DNA of 64,000 nt, from contig NC_088316.1 in assembly GCF_910592395.1 (NCBI RefSeq), positions 15,810,001-15,874,000 on the forward strand. The letters run 5' to 3'. The DNA comes from Lineus longissimus. Its lineage: Eukaryota; Nemertea; Pilidiophora; Heteronemertea; Lineidae. The notes under the pieces are model-generated. The model ran no database searches. It was not told the origin of the DNA and saw only the letters and a list, made by a program, of their open reading frames with translations. The translations under genes and the position numbers were made by a program. Positions 51,501-64,000 of this stretch are shown here, one piece after another (positions within the stretch are counted from its first letter, which is position 1; each line of letters starts with the position of its first letter).

Positions 51501-54500
51501 ATTTCCAACAGCCAAGTAGCTGAAAGACGATGATACTTTTTAGATAAGAATAGACCGCATGAAATCTGGTCAGTCAAATCCAAGCAAAAATGTCCTTAGA
51601 GCCCCAGTTTCATCAAGTAAAATCAAGGTGTGTATTACAAAGCAAATTCTTATCACCAGGTTACTGAAAACATCACAGACATCATCAAATGACATGGTCT
51701 CAATAAATAGTTCACTCTATTACCATTTCGCAGCTTGCTCTGGTGTTCTCAAGTCATTTATGAGGTGGTTGGCCCAAGCAATGAACAATTCCTCAATCTT
51801 GGGATCCTGGCTAGGCAGACGTAACCTGGAAAGGACCACAGCTTCTCTGAAAACAAAACAACAGATGTGACGTCTGCTTTGAAAAGTGTACCTCTTAATT
51901 CTGATCAAATTAGAACTGCAAATATAATCAAAATATTTCTTTTTTTCAAAGTGGTAAACAATTCTTGCCTGCGCAAGACAAAAGCCAGGAAAAGACAACT
52001 TCCACTTCGGCAAGAACCGCCAGCAAAGTGGCAAATGCGGCAAACTTACTTGAATAGCCTGTTCTTCACCAGCATATCGATTGCTTCATACACCTTGAAA
52101 CACACCAAATAGTAGCACGTTGCCTTCATGAAGTTGTCACACTTTTCAAGCTGTTTGGCGTATGCCTCACACGTTGCCAAGAATGTGGGATGTTTCGCTG
52201 CCAAAAAATAGAACAAGAAATATTGAGAACTTAGAGAGCCACCACCGAGCCTTATGAAAACAGCTACTGCTGCCATGTACAGGCTCCTGTATTCTAAGGT
52301 TTTTTTGTGGAACAGATAAAGCTAGGCTGAAGGAAGCTTCCTTCCAAGATTTGCATCACGTGGTTCAATACACAAATACTCACAGAATGATGCCATACTG
52401 ATGAGAAAATCAGAGAGCTGATTGTGTTCTTCGGCGACTTGCAGCATCTCAGCGATATTTCCCTTCCAGATCTCCAGTATGACGTATGACTCAATGTGAC
52501 CATGGGCCAGGTGGTGCTCACCTGAAATGCATAAGGGTCATATATTACAGGGATTCTAAGCTTGATTCACAGAGTGCGCCAAAGTAAGTTTCTCTCTAAG
52601 TTTGAGTGCTGAAGTTATCCTGAGCCAAATCTACAGCCACCCGAAGGAAGTACTTTCTCTGAGTCCAAATATCTCCAGACCTACAGTTGAATCTACAGGC
52701 CAGCAGTTGTATCTACCGACCTACAGCTGATAATATCCTAGGTTCAAGAAAGATATTCTGCTCTCATTATTTCTCACTTTTGACTTACTCTCAATGGTGA
52801 CCATCTTGTACAGGGCACTCTTGTCAATAAAAGTACCAAGGTGGGTGAGCTTCCCACTCGTAACCAGTGACTTCAGCTCAGCAGATGCAGTCCCGAATGT
52901 GAGGTAGGCTATATTGAGACAGTCTTCAACCAATCGCAACTTTCCGTTGTTTTCCATTTCGTTACCCAAAGGGAAGAGCAGGCGCCGTTTCCTAACTTTC
53001 ATATTTCTTGTATCTGAAAGTGCAAAATGATTACATGTGCAATCGTATAATTTCATTTTCTTAAGGGCGTCCTTAATAGAGAGTTTCTAATCTTGTACAC
53101 ACCTCGCTTTGGTAATAATACTTTGGAATCGTCTGAAGGTTTTTCGTCCTCTAATCCAAGAACCTCGGTCAATTTCTTCTTCCTCTCCGCTAGCAGCGCG
53201 AAATCACCTGCTCCCGCATTCTCTGCTGCAGCAGACGTAGCACCCCCCAACGAGTCTTCTACTTTTCTAAATACTGCATCTGGTTTCACCTCCATGTTAC
53301 TGAAATTCAGCCTCTCGATGACCACGACTTCTTCAGAATCACCATTCTCGTATGTTTTAGTTCGATTACTCTCCCCTGCTTTGGTGATTTCAAGTCTTTT
53401 TTGTTCGAGCATATCCATGAGTTCACTTCTCGATGTTTCGTCGAATGAGACTGTATCTAACGCTGGGATGTCAGGAGCTTGTTCAGCTCCTGCTGCTGGA
53501 GGTGGTCTACCACCCTTACTCTTCTTTTTCTTTTTCTTCCTGGGTTTTTCGCCATTTCCAACATCTGTAAGAGAACAAAATTACATTTCCAATTTTTAAC
53601 AAACTTCAGGCAACTGTTCTGTGCAGTGGCAAAGTGGTGGCACCATTGACATTCGAAATTTAGACAACCATACCGAATTTCATGGAAAAATATTAGGTTT
53701 GTGAAAATATGAGATTCACAGTATCCAAATGAATTGTAACTCACCTGAGCCTTTTGGAGGTGGCACTTTCTCCTCCAGCTCTGAGGGCTTCCAACAATGC
53801 ACTGTGAAGTCATCACTGCCGGAGAAAATCACATCATCTTCAAGAGGATGCCATAAAACAGAGAGTAAAATTCCATTGTGACCTCGATAATTTGCTACAG
53901 GCTCGTTGGCAATGACATTCCAAACCTGAAAAAGAGGAATACTGCCTTTGAAAAAACGCTCCCTTTAAGAGACAGTCCAACAGAGTAGGGCTGGCAGTGC
54001 TAAGAATACCGAGTCCTTACTGAAGAGAATATCTGCTCACCTGTACAGTTCTATCATACGAAGCAGATGCCAGCATCCCTTCCCGATGGTCACTCCAAGA
54101 CAGGCACGTCACCCTGGCAGTATGCCCCGTCAATACCCGAATACTCTCTGTAACAATCTGATGCTGGTCAATGTCCTTATCGGATAGCGTTTTAACCCAA
54201 TCTATGACATGAATACTTGAATCGTTTGAGCCAATCGCTAGCCATGTGTGAAGCTTGGACTGCTCCTGTCCTAAGTTGGTGGTATACTCAGGGTGCCACT
54301 GGATTGTATTAACAAGTTTCTTAGTTGAGTGAATAACACAGAGTATTTTCAGATCAGGAACACAGACTATTTCAACGCTCCTGAAAAACACAAAAATATA
54401 CTGTGTTCAATTACAACTTTAAAAGTAAAATGGAATTCTGTTAGATGTCACTGATATTCAACCTTTGAAGAAAAGACTTCCAAATTGTTTTTTAACAAAT

Positions 54501-57500
54501 ACATTCCCTGGTAGCAACACACCGAACGGAAATGAATACTTTAAAACAATCAAATTCATAAACGATTCCTACCCATCTTCATTCCCAATGGCAGCAACAG
54601 ACTGGTCCACTTTCCACCTAATCTCACTTCGTTTGAGGCAGTGTTTGGTTTGATTGGTTTTCATGATGATCTCATTGGTATTGACGGCTTTTGTGTCCAG
54701 GTGCGATGGGTTATGAAGGTTGATGATACCATCTCCACAGCTGTATAGGGCATGACTGGTTTTGAACACTGGGGTACCTGCAAGAAACCATAAGCCAGTA
54801 AACAGAATGTGTGTGTAGTGGGAGGGGTCGTTGCAATGGGGTGAGACTCCAATGCTAATAGAAAGTATCCAGGTGAGCAATATGGTTTGTTAGTTAGGCT
54901 AGTTGATACTAAAACAATCCTTACCTGGTGCACTGCAAGGTGGTCCAAATGTAATGGAATAGACAGTGCCTTTGTGAAATGAATGGGCCATGACTGGCGG
55001 TCTGGAACATAAAAACAAGCATATATTATTTAATACATAAACAGCTCATAAAAGTGTCCATAATGAAAAAACTGAGGAAGCGGCCAGTTTTGTTGATTAT
55101 TTGTATTTTGATTTTCTCACATCAACACTGGTTGGGGTTGATTTAAAAACCAGCTAACTATGTAGCCCTTTGGGCGACATCATCTTCATAGAACAAGGCT
55201 ACAGTACATACTTGTTCTTGAATGCATCGTAGACCCCCACACGGCCATCATCTGTGCCATAAGCAAGGAGATTCTCCTGGGCTGGGTGCCAGGAGAGCTG
55301 AAACAAAGAAAATCAACAGGAATTTAGATACTCCAGTTTACGGATCTATGACCGGTTAATTAATTACAATAAAACTGAAATAAAACCCAAGCCGGGACAT
55401 GATGTCATGAAGATAGGACTGAAAGAGATACTTACTGCAGTGACTTTTGACTTGATCCCCTGCCAGAGATTTGTGACTTTGTTGAGGTTGGCTGGCTGGC
55501 TGACGTTCAACAAGCGGATGACTTGGTCCCCGACACCAATGGCCATGTTACCTGAAAACAAAATCACAGATCAAAACACGTGACTGGAAATAAAGGATAC
55601 CACTGTAGGTAGATGTACTTAAATGCTCAGAGGTTAAAATGAGTATGGAGTTTTTAACTTACAGTACACTCCATCTTGACCCGTAATGTTTTGAGATCAC
55701 TAAATCACTCACCCAAACTCAATAGTGGTTAGAACATTCAGGAATCTTACCAGGATTGACAGGAGAATTGACCATGGTATAGATAAAGCCTCCCATGGTA
55801 GGTCTGGAGGCGATACACTTCAAATCTGACAGATCCCACATGCAAAGCTGTAAAACAAGTAATACTTATATCATTTTCTCCATCATACAAATAAGAAAGA
55901 AAGTCTGTAAAAGTATTAATTTTGAGAGGGCTGGGCATATCTACCATTCTCACTCAGCCCAATTCTTTCTGTAAGGACTTATATCATTTTGGTCCCGGCC
56001 ATGACAGTCTAATTTACCTCTGTAACAGGACAGGTCTATAATGGGATTTTCTGACCCAAGTGTGAGACATTTAGTTCTTATTAACTTGGTTTACCTGCCT
56101 ATCCATTGATATTGTGAAACAGTAATTGTTGGCCACACTGATGTTGAAGATGGTCCTCCAATGATTTCGTATCTCGCCCTGGGCATCAACCACCCTCCAT
56201 TTCTGCTTGGATTTCTTCCAAATGTCCCAAATGAGAAGTTCACCCCTGAGGACGAAAGCAGAACAAAAATTAAAGCTCTTTACTATATGAGCACCACATC
56301 CTTTGAGTGGACATTATAATGATACTTGGCGCCTATGTCAGGCCATGCACACTCCAGCAGAGAGACACAAGTTGCTTGTAACTGACTCCGCCCTGGTAGA
56401 TGGAGTCTTCTACCCTGGCCAAAGGAAAGGCAGACCCACTCTGCCCTGGTAGATGGAGCCTTCTACCCTGGCCAAAGGCAAGGCAGACCCTCTAGACCAA
56501 TAAATTGGTGCACAACTGTAAGGGGCACAAACTGACCCATAATTGCAGAGAAAGAGAGAGATATTCCTACCCATGTGAGCTGGATAGTAAACTTTCAGGC
56601 ATCTGCTTCGGCCAGCTCAATGTGACCCATGCACGATTCCGTCCATCATCAAATCTCTCACGTCTATGACCAGTGTTAGTTGGCAAGGTGAAAGACTGAA
56701 CAATGCGACCAGTAGAGCTGCTCCAGACTCTGATACTACGATCACGACTCCCAGTGGCCAGAAGACATCCTATTTTATCGTTGCATTCCTCAGCAGAATC
56801 TGGGGACAAAAAAATTATAATGTATATTAATTATTCACTTATGATTTTTTTCATTACTTGCTACTGATTATTTCCCACACTAAGTTTACATACAGTTTTA
56901 GATTATAATGTCATCAAGGCAGATAGTGGCTTTTCATGTACAGGACTAAGTGACATAATTGAAAACTCAATGGCCATAGTTTGGTCTGAGGATCGCATGA
57001 GCAGGTCTTGAAAAGAATCTGTTTTCGTTGAGGTATATACCTGTTTTTTCTGTGTCGGCCTCTCCGAGGACAGGACACCAGACAATACTGAGAATTTCTT
57101 CATCATGTCCTCGCAAGCGATGCAATATTGTTCCATCACGATGAAGATCATAGAGGAATACTGCACCATGCTTATACCTGCAAAGTTAAATTAAATAAGA
57201 AATTGCAAATATGTGTATCAATCAAACAATCAAATCAATGCTTTAATTGCACTGCCTGACTTGTCTTTATCCATTAAGTGTTCCAATTATCCAAAGAGGA
57301 AGTCCGTATCATCAGCATCTGAAAGCTGCTGAAAGTTGTAATCTGCCTTTGTGTGAGTACTTCACCCTCTCAGAACCAAGGAATCAGGTTCCATAGACGT
57401 CCGACCTGGTACTATCTGATCCAATACCTACCCAACTGCAACATGCCACGCATCATGTGGGGAACAGGCCACGGCAGATACGCAACCCTTCTCTGGTGTG

Positions 57501-58132
57501 AAGAGCAGAACTTCATCTTTTTTAGGTCTCCAAGACAGAATGCTGCCCTTTTCATCACAGATTATAACCAGGTCACTGTCAAGAGGAGACCAGTGGACCG
57601 TAGTAAGTTTATCCTGAAAAAAAGAAAAGTGTCAACTGTTGATGATCACGTTGTGTTTTAATTACTGATGAGACAATGATCTCAATGACCATTGGCATTG
57701 AATTGAACTGAGCAATCCCTTGATCAAGGTGAAATGCATGATTGGTCAGTGCCAAAACAAACTTCCTTGAATCCGTATATCATTCAAGTGAAGACTGAAG
57801 ATGTTGGGTTGTGGTTTTTTGTGCAAGCTCACCCTTCCTCCATCATATTCGTGCACCAAGCTCCTTGTGTCAATGTTCCATACTCTAACCAGGCCATCGT
57901 CACCACAGGTGCAGCATAGATTTCGGAAACCATCAATTTGGCAAAGTGACAGCGAGCAACACCTTTCCACATGAACTTCCCAACTTGACCCCGAAAATCT
58001 CAGGTCACCACCAGAGAAATCAACCACATGCAGCTTATTGCGCGCTGCAAAAACATATTTTCCATCCTCATTGCAGTCACTAACTTTACTGCAATACCAA
58101 TTCGGGGATGCTGGGAATATAATCCCGTTCAT
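48565..58132 (-). CDS. GEMIN5: Gemin5, snRNA-binding subunit of the SMN complex
   Basis: 22 coding exons: 58132-57833, 57613-57432, 57177-57041, 56799-56571, 56245-56095, 55847-55751, 55551-55436, 55297-55212, 55001-54925, 54777-54573, 54380-54041, 53925-53745, 53564-53103, 53013-52789, 52521-52384, 52197-52050, 51846-51724, 51519-51309, 51078-50737, 50583-50421, 50151-48944, 48738-48565. Phases agree throughout; 1764 aa (human 1508). Residues 1-700 form WD40 repeats that bind the snRNA Sm site and cap in the family; signatures include [46 protein letters not shown] and [16 protein letters not shown] Lys-rich linker ([13 protein letters not shown]) and then a TPR-like dimerisation region follow ([35 protein letters not shown]). 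The large 1208-bp exon 21 holds a long disordered insert before the C-terminal region, which probably explains the extra length. I start at the ATG before [12 protein letters not shown], as in human. Confidence 0.95.
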
Positions 58133-58673
58133 TTCCGAGAAAAATGATTTTATTCGATGCAAAATCTTCACTTCAAAGAAAGTGCTGCCATGTTTTATTT
58201 TCCGTTCGAGCTTAACTCGGGTAAATGAGCGAATGGACCAAAACATTCTCCAAGCGTCGTCAATGGTGATCATTGTCGCCAGCCTGCCTCACTCGACCTA
58301 CTGTCTCCGCCACAGTTGGCTGCGACAAGTTCAGCGGGTGCAGGTGAATTGGACATTTGGCCCGGCGCCCGGGATATTGATCGATAACCAGCTGGAAGAG
58401 GGGAACAACTGCTATCCAGCTGGAAGAGTCCAAAACACTTTGCCATATGGTGGCATGTAAATTTTGGTCTACTTTGTTGGGCCCAGTTGTCAGTGCTCAT
58501 TGCATTGTTGTGTCCATCGGCATCATGTCAAATGGTGAGGAGACTTGATTTGATGATAGTCAGTACGACGGTCATGGGTTCCTGTTGTTGCAATCATGGT
58601 CCGACGGCACTCTCTCCAAAATGGGGGAAATGAAGCAAAAAAAACAATTGCAACATTCAGCCATAAAATCAAT

Positions 58674-58679
58674 TTTATT
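58674..58679 (-). terminator. Candidate poly(A) signal of the AnmK gene
   Basis: AATAAA on the minus strand about 850 bases after the kinase stop, and upstream of the GEMIN5 start at 58132. It implies a long 3' UTR; no better hexamer was noticed closer. Confidence 0.4.
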
Positions 58680-59526
58680 GAATCAACAATATACAGTATA
58701 TGTCAACAGGCTTTTAACAGAGCTGCAATTGGAAGCACAACTTGCACCATAAATTTCATAAATTCTATAAATGCAACAATTTTGCAAAGAACATTATACT
58801 ATGTACATTCACATGTTATTAGATAACCTGAATTTTACAATTTATTGGTCGCTTCAAGACCGCCTTTTAGGCCTAGTACAAACACGAGGCAGGCAACAAA
58901 TTATATTGCATATAAAGCTCGAAAGAACCATTCAGCAGGACTCAAACAATTCATCATACACCCCAGACGATAACTAACTGAGAATCAGGCCACATTCTAC
59001 ACCAGAAGTAATTTTCCTGCGTCCGCCATTTCTATTTTTGCATACTGAAACAGCTTTTTGTATACTGCAACAAAAACAATGTTTCCTTGCATTTTTATAG
59101 CTTCAGGTGGAAGATGCCATAATAATCAACAACCTCTTATATATACAATTGCCACAATAGTCAACAAGTCACAAATCTCCAGCATGCCAATACCTACTAC
59201 TGCCACCAAAATAATAAAAAATTTAACATAAACATGTAATACTGAAAGTCCGCTATAAATTGAGCATACAATATAAAAGTCAGCAATATATCAAGCATAT
59301 AATAATACACTGGCACGGTTCCATGGAGGTTGTTCTTCCTCGGATTCCTGGACTTACCCATAATATACATACATTGTCTCAACCAAACATTGTACACACA
59401 CCATAATATTGGTTTAGGGGCACTATGATACATTTCAAGCTACAGTTGATGCAGAAGAATGACTGAAAATTGCTTAAGACTGCCCACATCATACACGAGT
59501 CACACTCCAAAATTGGTCCCATCACA

Positions 59527-61018
59527 CTATTGTTTCAGCAGGAACGTTGGCTTACTATGATGTGGCGGCAAATGAATGCTGCCTGAAACAGTATCCATCT
59601 TGCTACCAGTGATATCCCTACTGACATTTACCAACCCAAGCATTGTCCTCATTCCCAGAAACGCCATAATCAAGGCCTCTTTGTATCCCACAAGTTCCAT
59701 CTCACAATCTGCAAATGAAATATCATGAATGTCGTCCAATTTGTCTGCAAGCACGCTCATCAGAAACTTATTCCTTGCTCCCCCACCGGTAATCAGGATT
59801 TTTCTTGGTCTAGTTTTTGGGGATGACGGTACGACTGATTGAGGAAACAGATAGATAGCTGCTACGATCTGGTCAGTGATGTGTTCAACCGCCGTTCTCA
59901 GCTTGTCAGAGGGACTACATAGCTGAAATAAATGTAGAGATCATACAGCTGAATACTTCTTAAATTCAAGGCAGGACCCATTTCATGAATGTTTTAAACT
60001 TCATAACTGGAGTGATTGCCTGGACACGACATCTGCACAAGCAGGTATAGGTAAGAAAATAATGTCCATTGTATTATAACAATGCACCAGTCGCAGGAAG
60101 ATGTTGAGCGCCACAACAAACAGGCAGCAAACAAGACCGCGTGGTTGTGTGTCTTCTGATCCTTGTACCTTTATTAATAAAAGTTTTTTTGGCTCTGGAT
60201 GGCCCACCTCGGACTGGTGCGATGCCGACTATAAAAAGCTGCATGAATATCTATCCTGGAAGATCTTATCTTACCTCCTGATCAAACAGTGGCACCATCA
60301 CTTCATCAAACCATTCCCGGCTTAGGGTCTTTGGCAATTCTCGGTGGTAGTAGGAGAGGTCATTCAGCTCCTTCAGAAGGTCAGGGACAACCTCCCCACT
60401 TGCTGCAGTCGCCCCATCCTTATCAAAATCTAAACCATTATCCAGCAACTTTGCCAAATAATTCAGAACTACGTTACACGGACAAACATCGAATGCTTGC
60501 CCTGCACTGGATACAAATGCCAAACCGCCCAAGTTCAAACAGAAGTCAAAGTTACTGAATAGGTACATGTCTCCCAATGCTACAAGAGGACGCCCCTGTC
60601 CTCCTAGTTCCACGTCCTTATTTTCGAAGTTGGTCACCAGGGGGCATGGTAGATAAGCAGCGATGGTTTCACCATCACCAAGGCTGAAGTGTAACCCTTT
60701 GTTGGGCTGATGGAATGCACTATGTCCAGCTGCAGCAACAAAATCTGGTTTTATGTTCTCTTGTTGAATAGATTCTGCAGTTTTTGTTCCAACAAATCGG
60801 CCATAATCGTGGTGAAGACGAATCAATTCGACACCAGACACTTTAGCCACACTTTTTAGCCTGGCTTTCATTGTGGTTGAATATGGCAATGTCTCAGTCT
60901 TTATCATACGGTAGCTCCAAACATCCACGTTAGGATTTCCGATAAATTCAGCATAACAAATGTCCAACCCATCCAAGGAGTTGCCCGACATCAGCCCAAT
61001 TCCGTAAAAAGAAGACAT
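59527..61018 (-). CDS. anmK-like: Anhydro-N-acetylmuramic acid kinase (AnmK) homologue
   Basis: Two exons, 61018-60275 and 59922-59527, with an ordinary GT-AG intron of 352 bp; 379 aa, near the 370 aa of bacterial AnmK. The phosphate-binding start GIGLMSGNSLDGLD (7-20) matches the bacterial GLMSGTSLDGVD. Further family motifs are GGQGRPLVALGD, LNLGGLAFVS, DKDGATAASGEV, and ITGGGARNKFLM with the last glycines at about 294-296. All are ASKHA ATPase-fold features. In bacteria the enzyme opens and phosphorylates 1,6-anhydro-MurNAc during peptidoglycan recycling. In an animal it may act on ingested or symbiont wall sugars, but the substrate is unknown. The bacterial GPGN motif reads CPCN here. An in-frame ATG at 61048 would add ten residues; I prefer 61018 because it matches the family start. 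No signal peptide, so cytosolic. Confidence 0.92.
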
Positions 61019-61789
61019 TACGATGCAATGAAACGTGGAGAACTTCAAGCAACACAGCTGGAATATCTGGAAAAAAGATTACAGAACTGAATATTATTAA
61101 AATAATACACATGTATAGCCAAATAATTCTAAAATTATGCTGGATGTTGTATGAAAGCACAAATCAAAGATGATGTCACCGACGACGTCGGCACCAAAGC
61201 TGATGTACCCATATAAATACTGCGCTGAATACAAATACTCGAATGGTACTGGTACCACTACAGACAGGGCCTAGCCCTGCCCCTAGGGTAGGCCTAGGGC
61301 CTAGCACTGACAATGGCATGCTGCAAGTGTAGCAGTGCCTGAGGGCTGATGGCAGTGACACTGACACTGTAACATAATGGCACTATCCCCCTAAATATAT
61401 TCCTCGTACAATCATGAATTATTTCGTATTGTGAGATGTGAGAGACCCCTATTGGTGACTTTGTATAACTCTGTCTTGCCTGCCTAGCTGCTGCCTATAT
61501 ATTGTCCCTTTAAACAGGCTCGATGTACAGCGTAATGGGCGTTGACCTCTGACCGAACTTGACCTCTTTAGCCCTCGGATGGGAATCTTTGGAACTAAAT
61601 AACGTCAATAAACTCATTACTGTGTTTCTTTGTGCGTTGCAACTTGTCACAAAATATTCATAATACATTTAATTGAACAATTTAGTGGACACCCATTTAT
61701 AAGAACTGTCTAAAACACGATTAGGTGCCGAGATAAGTTATTCATAGGCCTATTTCTATTGTCTCAAGGGGCAATTTCATTCTTGAAAG
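61019..61789. promoter_or_regulatory. Divergent intergenic region between the AnmK-like gene and CHIC2
   Basis: 770 bp lie between two start codons facing away from each other, so both promoters are here. It contains a GGCCTAGGGCCTAG-rich stretch near 61265-61305. I see no TATA box. Confidence 0.45.
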
Positions 61790-63257
<1,468 letters not shown>

Positions 63258-64000
63258 GGTGTGGGACCAGACAGGATGCAGCTACAAAAACTGAAGCTGG
63301 ACTTCACTTGATCTTCAAAATGCCATATCGGCGAGAAACTTCCAAACAAAATTGTGTCTGTCTATCTATGTGACAATAGTTTTGAGTATACCCTTTGACA
63401 GTTCCGTTACTGTAGAGGTGTTAGGAATTAACACCTGGGATAATGTTGCAAGGAACAAAATGGAAAGGTGTTCATTTGTAGACGGATAGGGTGTCAGCTT
63501 GGACTATCTCTAGGTCACCAAAGTTGAAACGAAATTGATGTCCATGTCTCTGTCACAACATTTGCAATACCCCAGTGGGAGTCAGTGCCTAATAGCAACA
63601 GCTGTATATTTGCTGGTACCCTATTTAATGTTGTGCCAGTTCATTGTGTATGCACACTACAATACATGTGTTGTATATGCAAATGAAAGAACTTTAAGCC
63701 AATTTTTCCATCAAACGATTCTGGTGGGGCATTTTTTTCTTCTGAAAATGTTAAGAGATCACAAATTGATGATTATGCATTTGATGATATTTATTCAGAT
63801 CATGTTGTTTGTTGTGTATATCTGTATATCTTGTCCATATTCTAACTGTCCATTAGAACATTGAAATAACTGAGTATGTTGTCAGATGAGTGTATGGACT
63901 CCTCCAGATCATATAATAGATGATTCCCAGGCTGACTGCACCATTTTTTGTTACCATGGATATTTGACGTGGATGGCTAATTTTGACAAGAGTTCTCTTC
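63258..64000 (+). other. CHIC2 3' UTR and flank
   Basis: No further coding sequence is seen after the TAA at 63255-63257. A 109-codon frame at 63535-63864 lacks any domain and probably lies in the 3' UTR. No clear AATAAA lies before the window ends, so the transcript may run past the edge. Confidence 0.4.

Noticed and set aside
53093-53599. 168-codon plus-strand frame
   Set aside because: It is the antisense of GEMIN5 exon 13; the minus-strand frame has correct splice sites and phase.
61019-61048. Upstream ATG of the AnmK-like gene adding ten residues
   Set aside because: In frame, but the family starts a few residues before GLMSG. The 61018 ATG matches this better, although the upstream one cannot be excluded.

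Overview
This is a nuclear genomic window from an animal, most likely a marine invertebrate bilaterian. The genes have many short exons with GT-AG introns of a few hundred bases to about 6 kb and AATAAA poly(A) signals. All recognised products are metazoan families, and inverted-repeat transposon remnants lie in introns and between genes. I cannot fix the phylum. AT-rich composition, intron density and an animal copy of a bacterial-type AnmK kinase would fit a lophotrochozoan, ambulacrarian or lancelet.

Layout, left to right. At 1.4 kb is the last exon of an unidentified + strand gene. At 2.6-7.7 kb (+) is a complete LONRF-type gene (TPR-RING-TPR-RING-LON). At 9.56-11.36 kb is a large foldback structure made of a 112-bp satellite in two opposed arms. 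At 12.7-27.6 kb (-) is SCLT1, a ciliary distal-appendage coiled-coil protein, with 17 coding exons. Its longest intron holds a + strand gene for a small type I receptor with two BCMA/TACI-like cysteine-rich domains. SCLT1 introns also hold two MITE-like elements, a small satellite and an inverted copy of part of one SCLT1 exon. At 29.0-37.3 kb (-) is GMCL1 (germ cell-less, a BTB/BACK CUL3 adaptor). Its second intron holds a + strand cluster of small secreted ten-cysteine proteins of prokineticin/colipase/Dickkopf type, plus a spare third exon. At 37.6-42.4 kb (+), starting 299 bp from the GMCL1 start, is a TGOLN2/KCT2-like trans-Golgi membrane protein. From 44 to 48.5 kb there are only foldback repeats and no convincing gene. 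At 48.6-58.1 kb (-) is GEMIN5, with 22 coding exons. At 59.5-61.0 kb (-) is a two-exon anhydro-N-acetylmuramic acid kinase. At 61.8-63.3 kb (+) is CHIC2.

The exon models of the complete genes were built by hand from splice sites. Each one closes in frame to a whole number of codons: LONRF 769 aa, SCLT1 735, TNFR-like 260, GMCL1 586, ten-Cys A 125, ten-Cys B 133, TGOLN2-like 666, GEMIN5 1764, AnmK 379, CHIC2 169. The genes are not an operon or pathway; they are ordinary neighbours. The unusual parts are the two sets of secreted or receptor genes nested antisense inside housekeeping introns, the bacterial-type kinase, and the foldback repeats.
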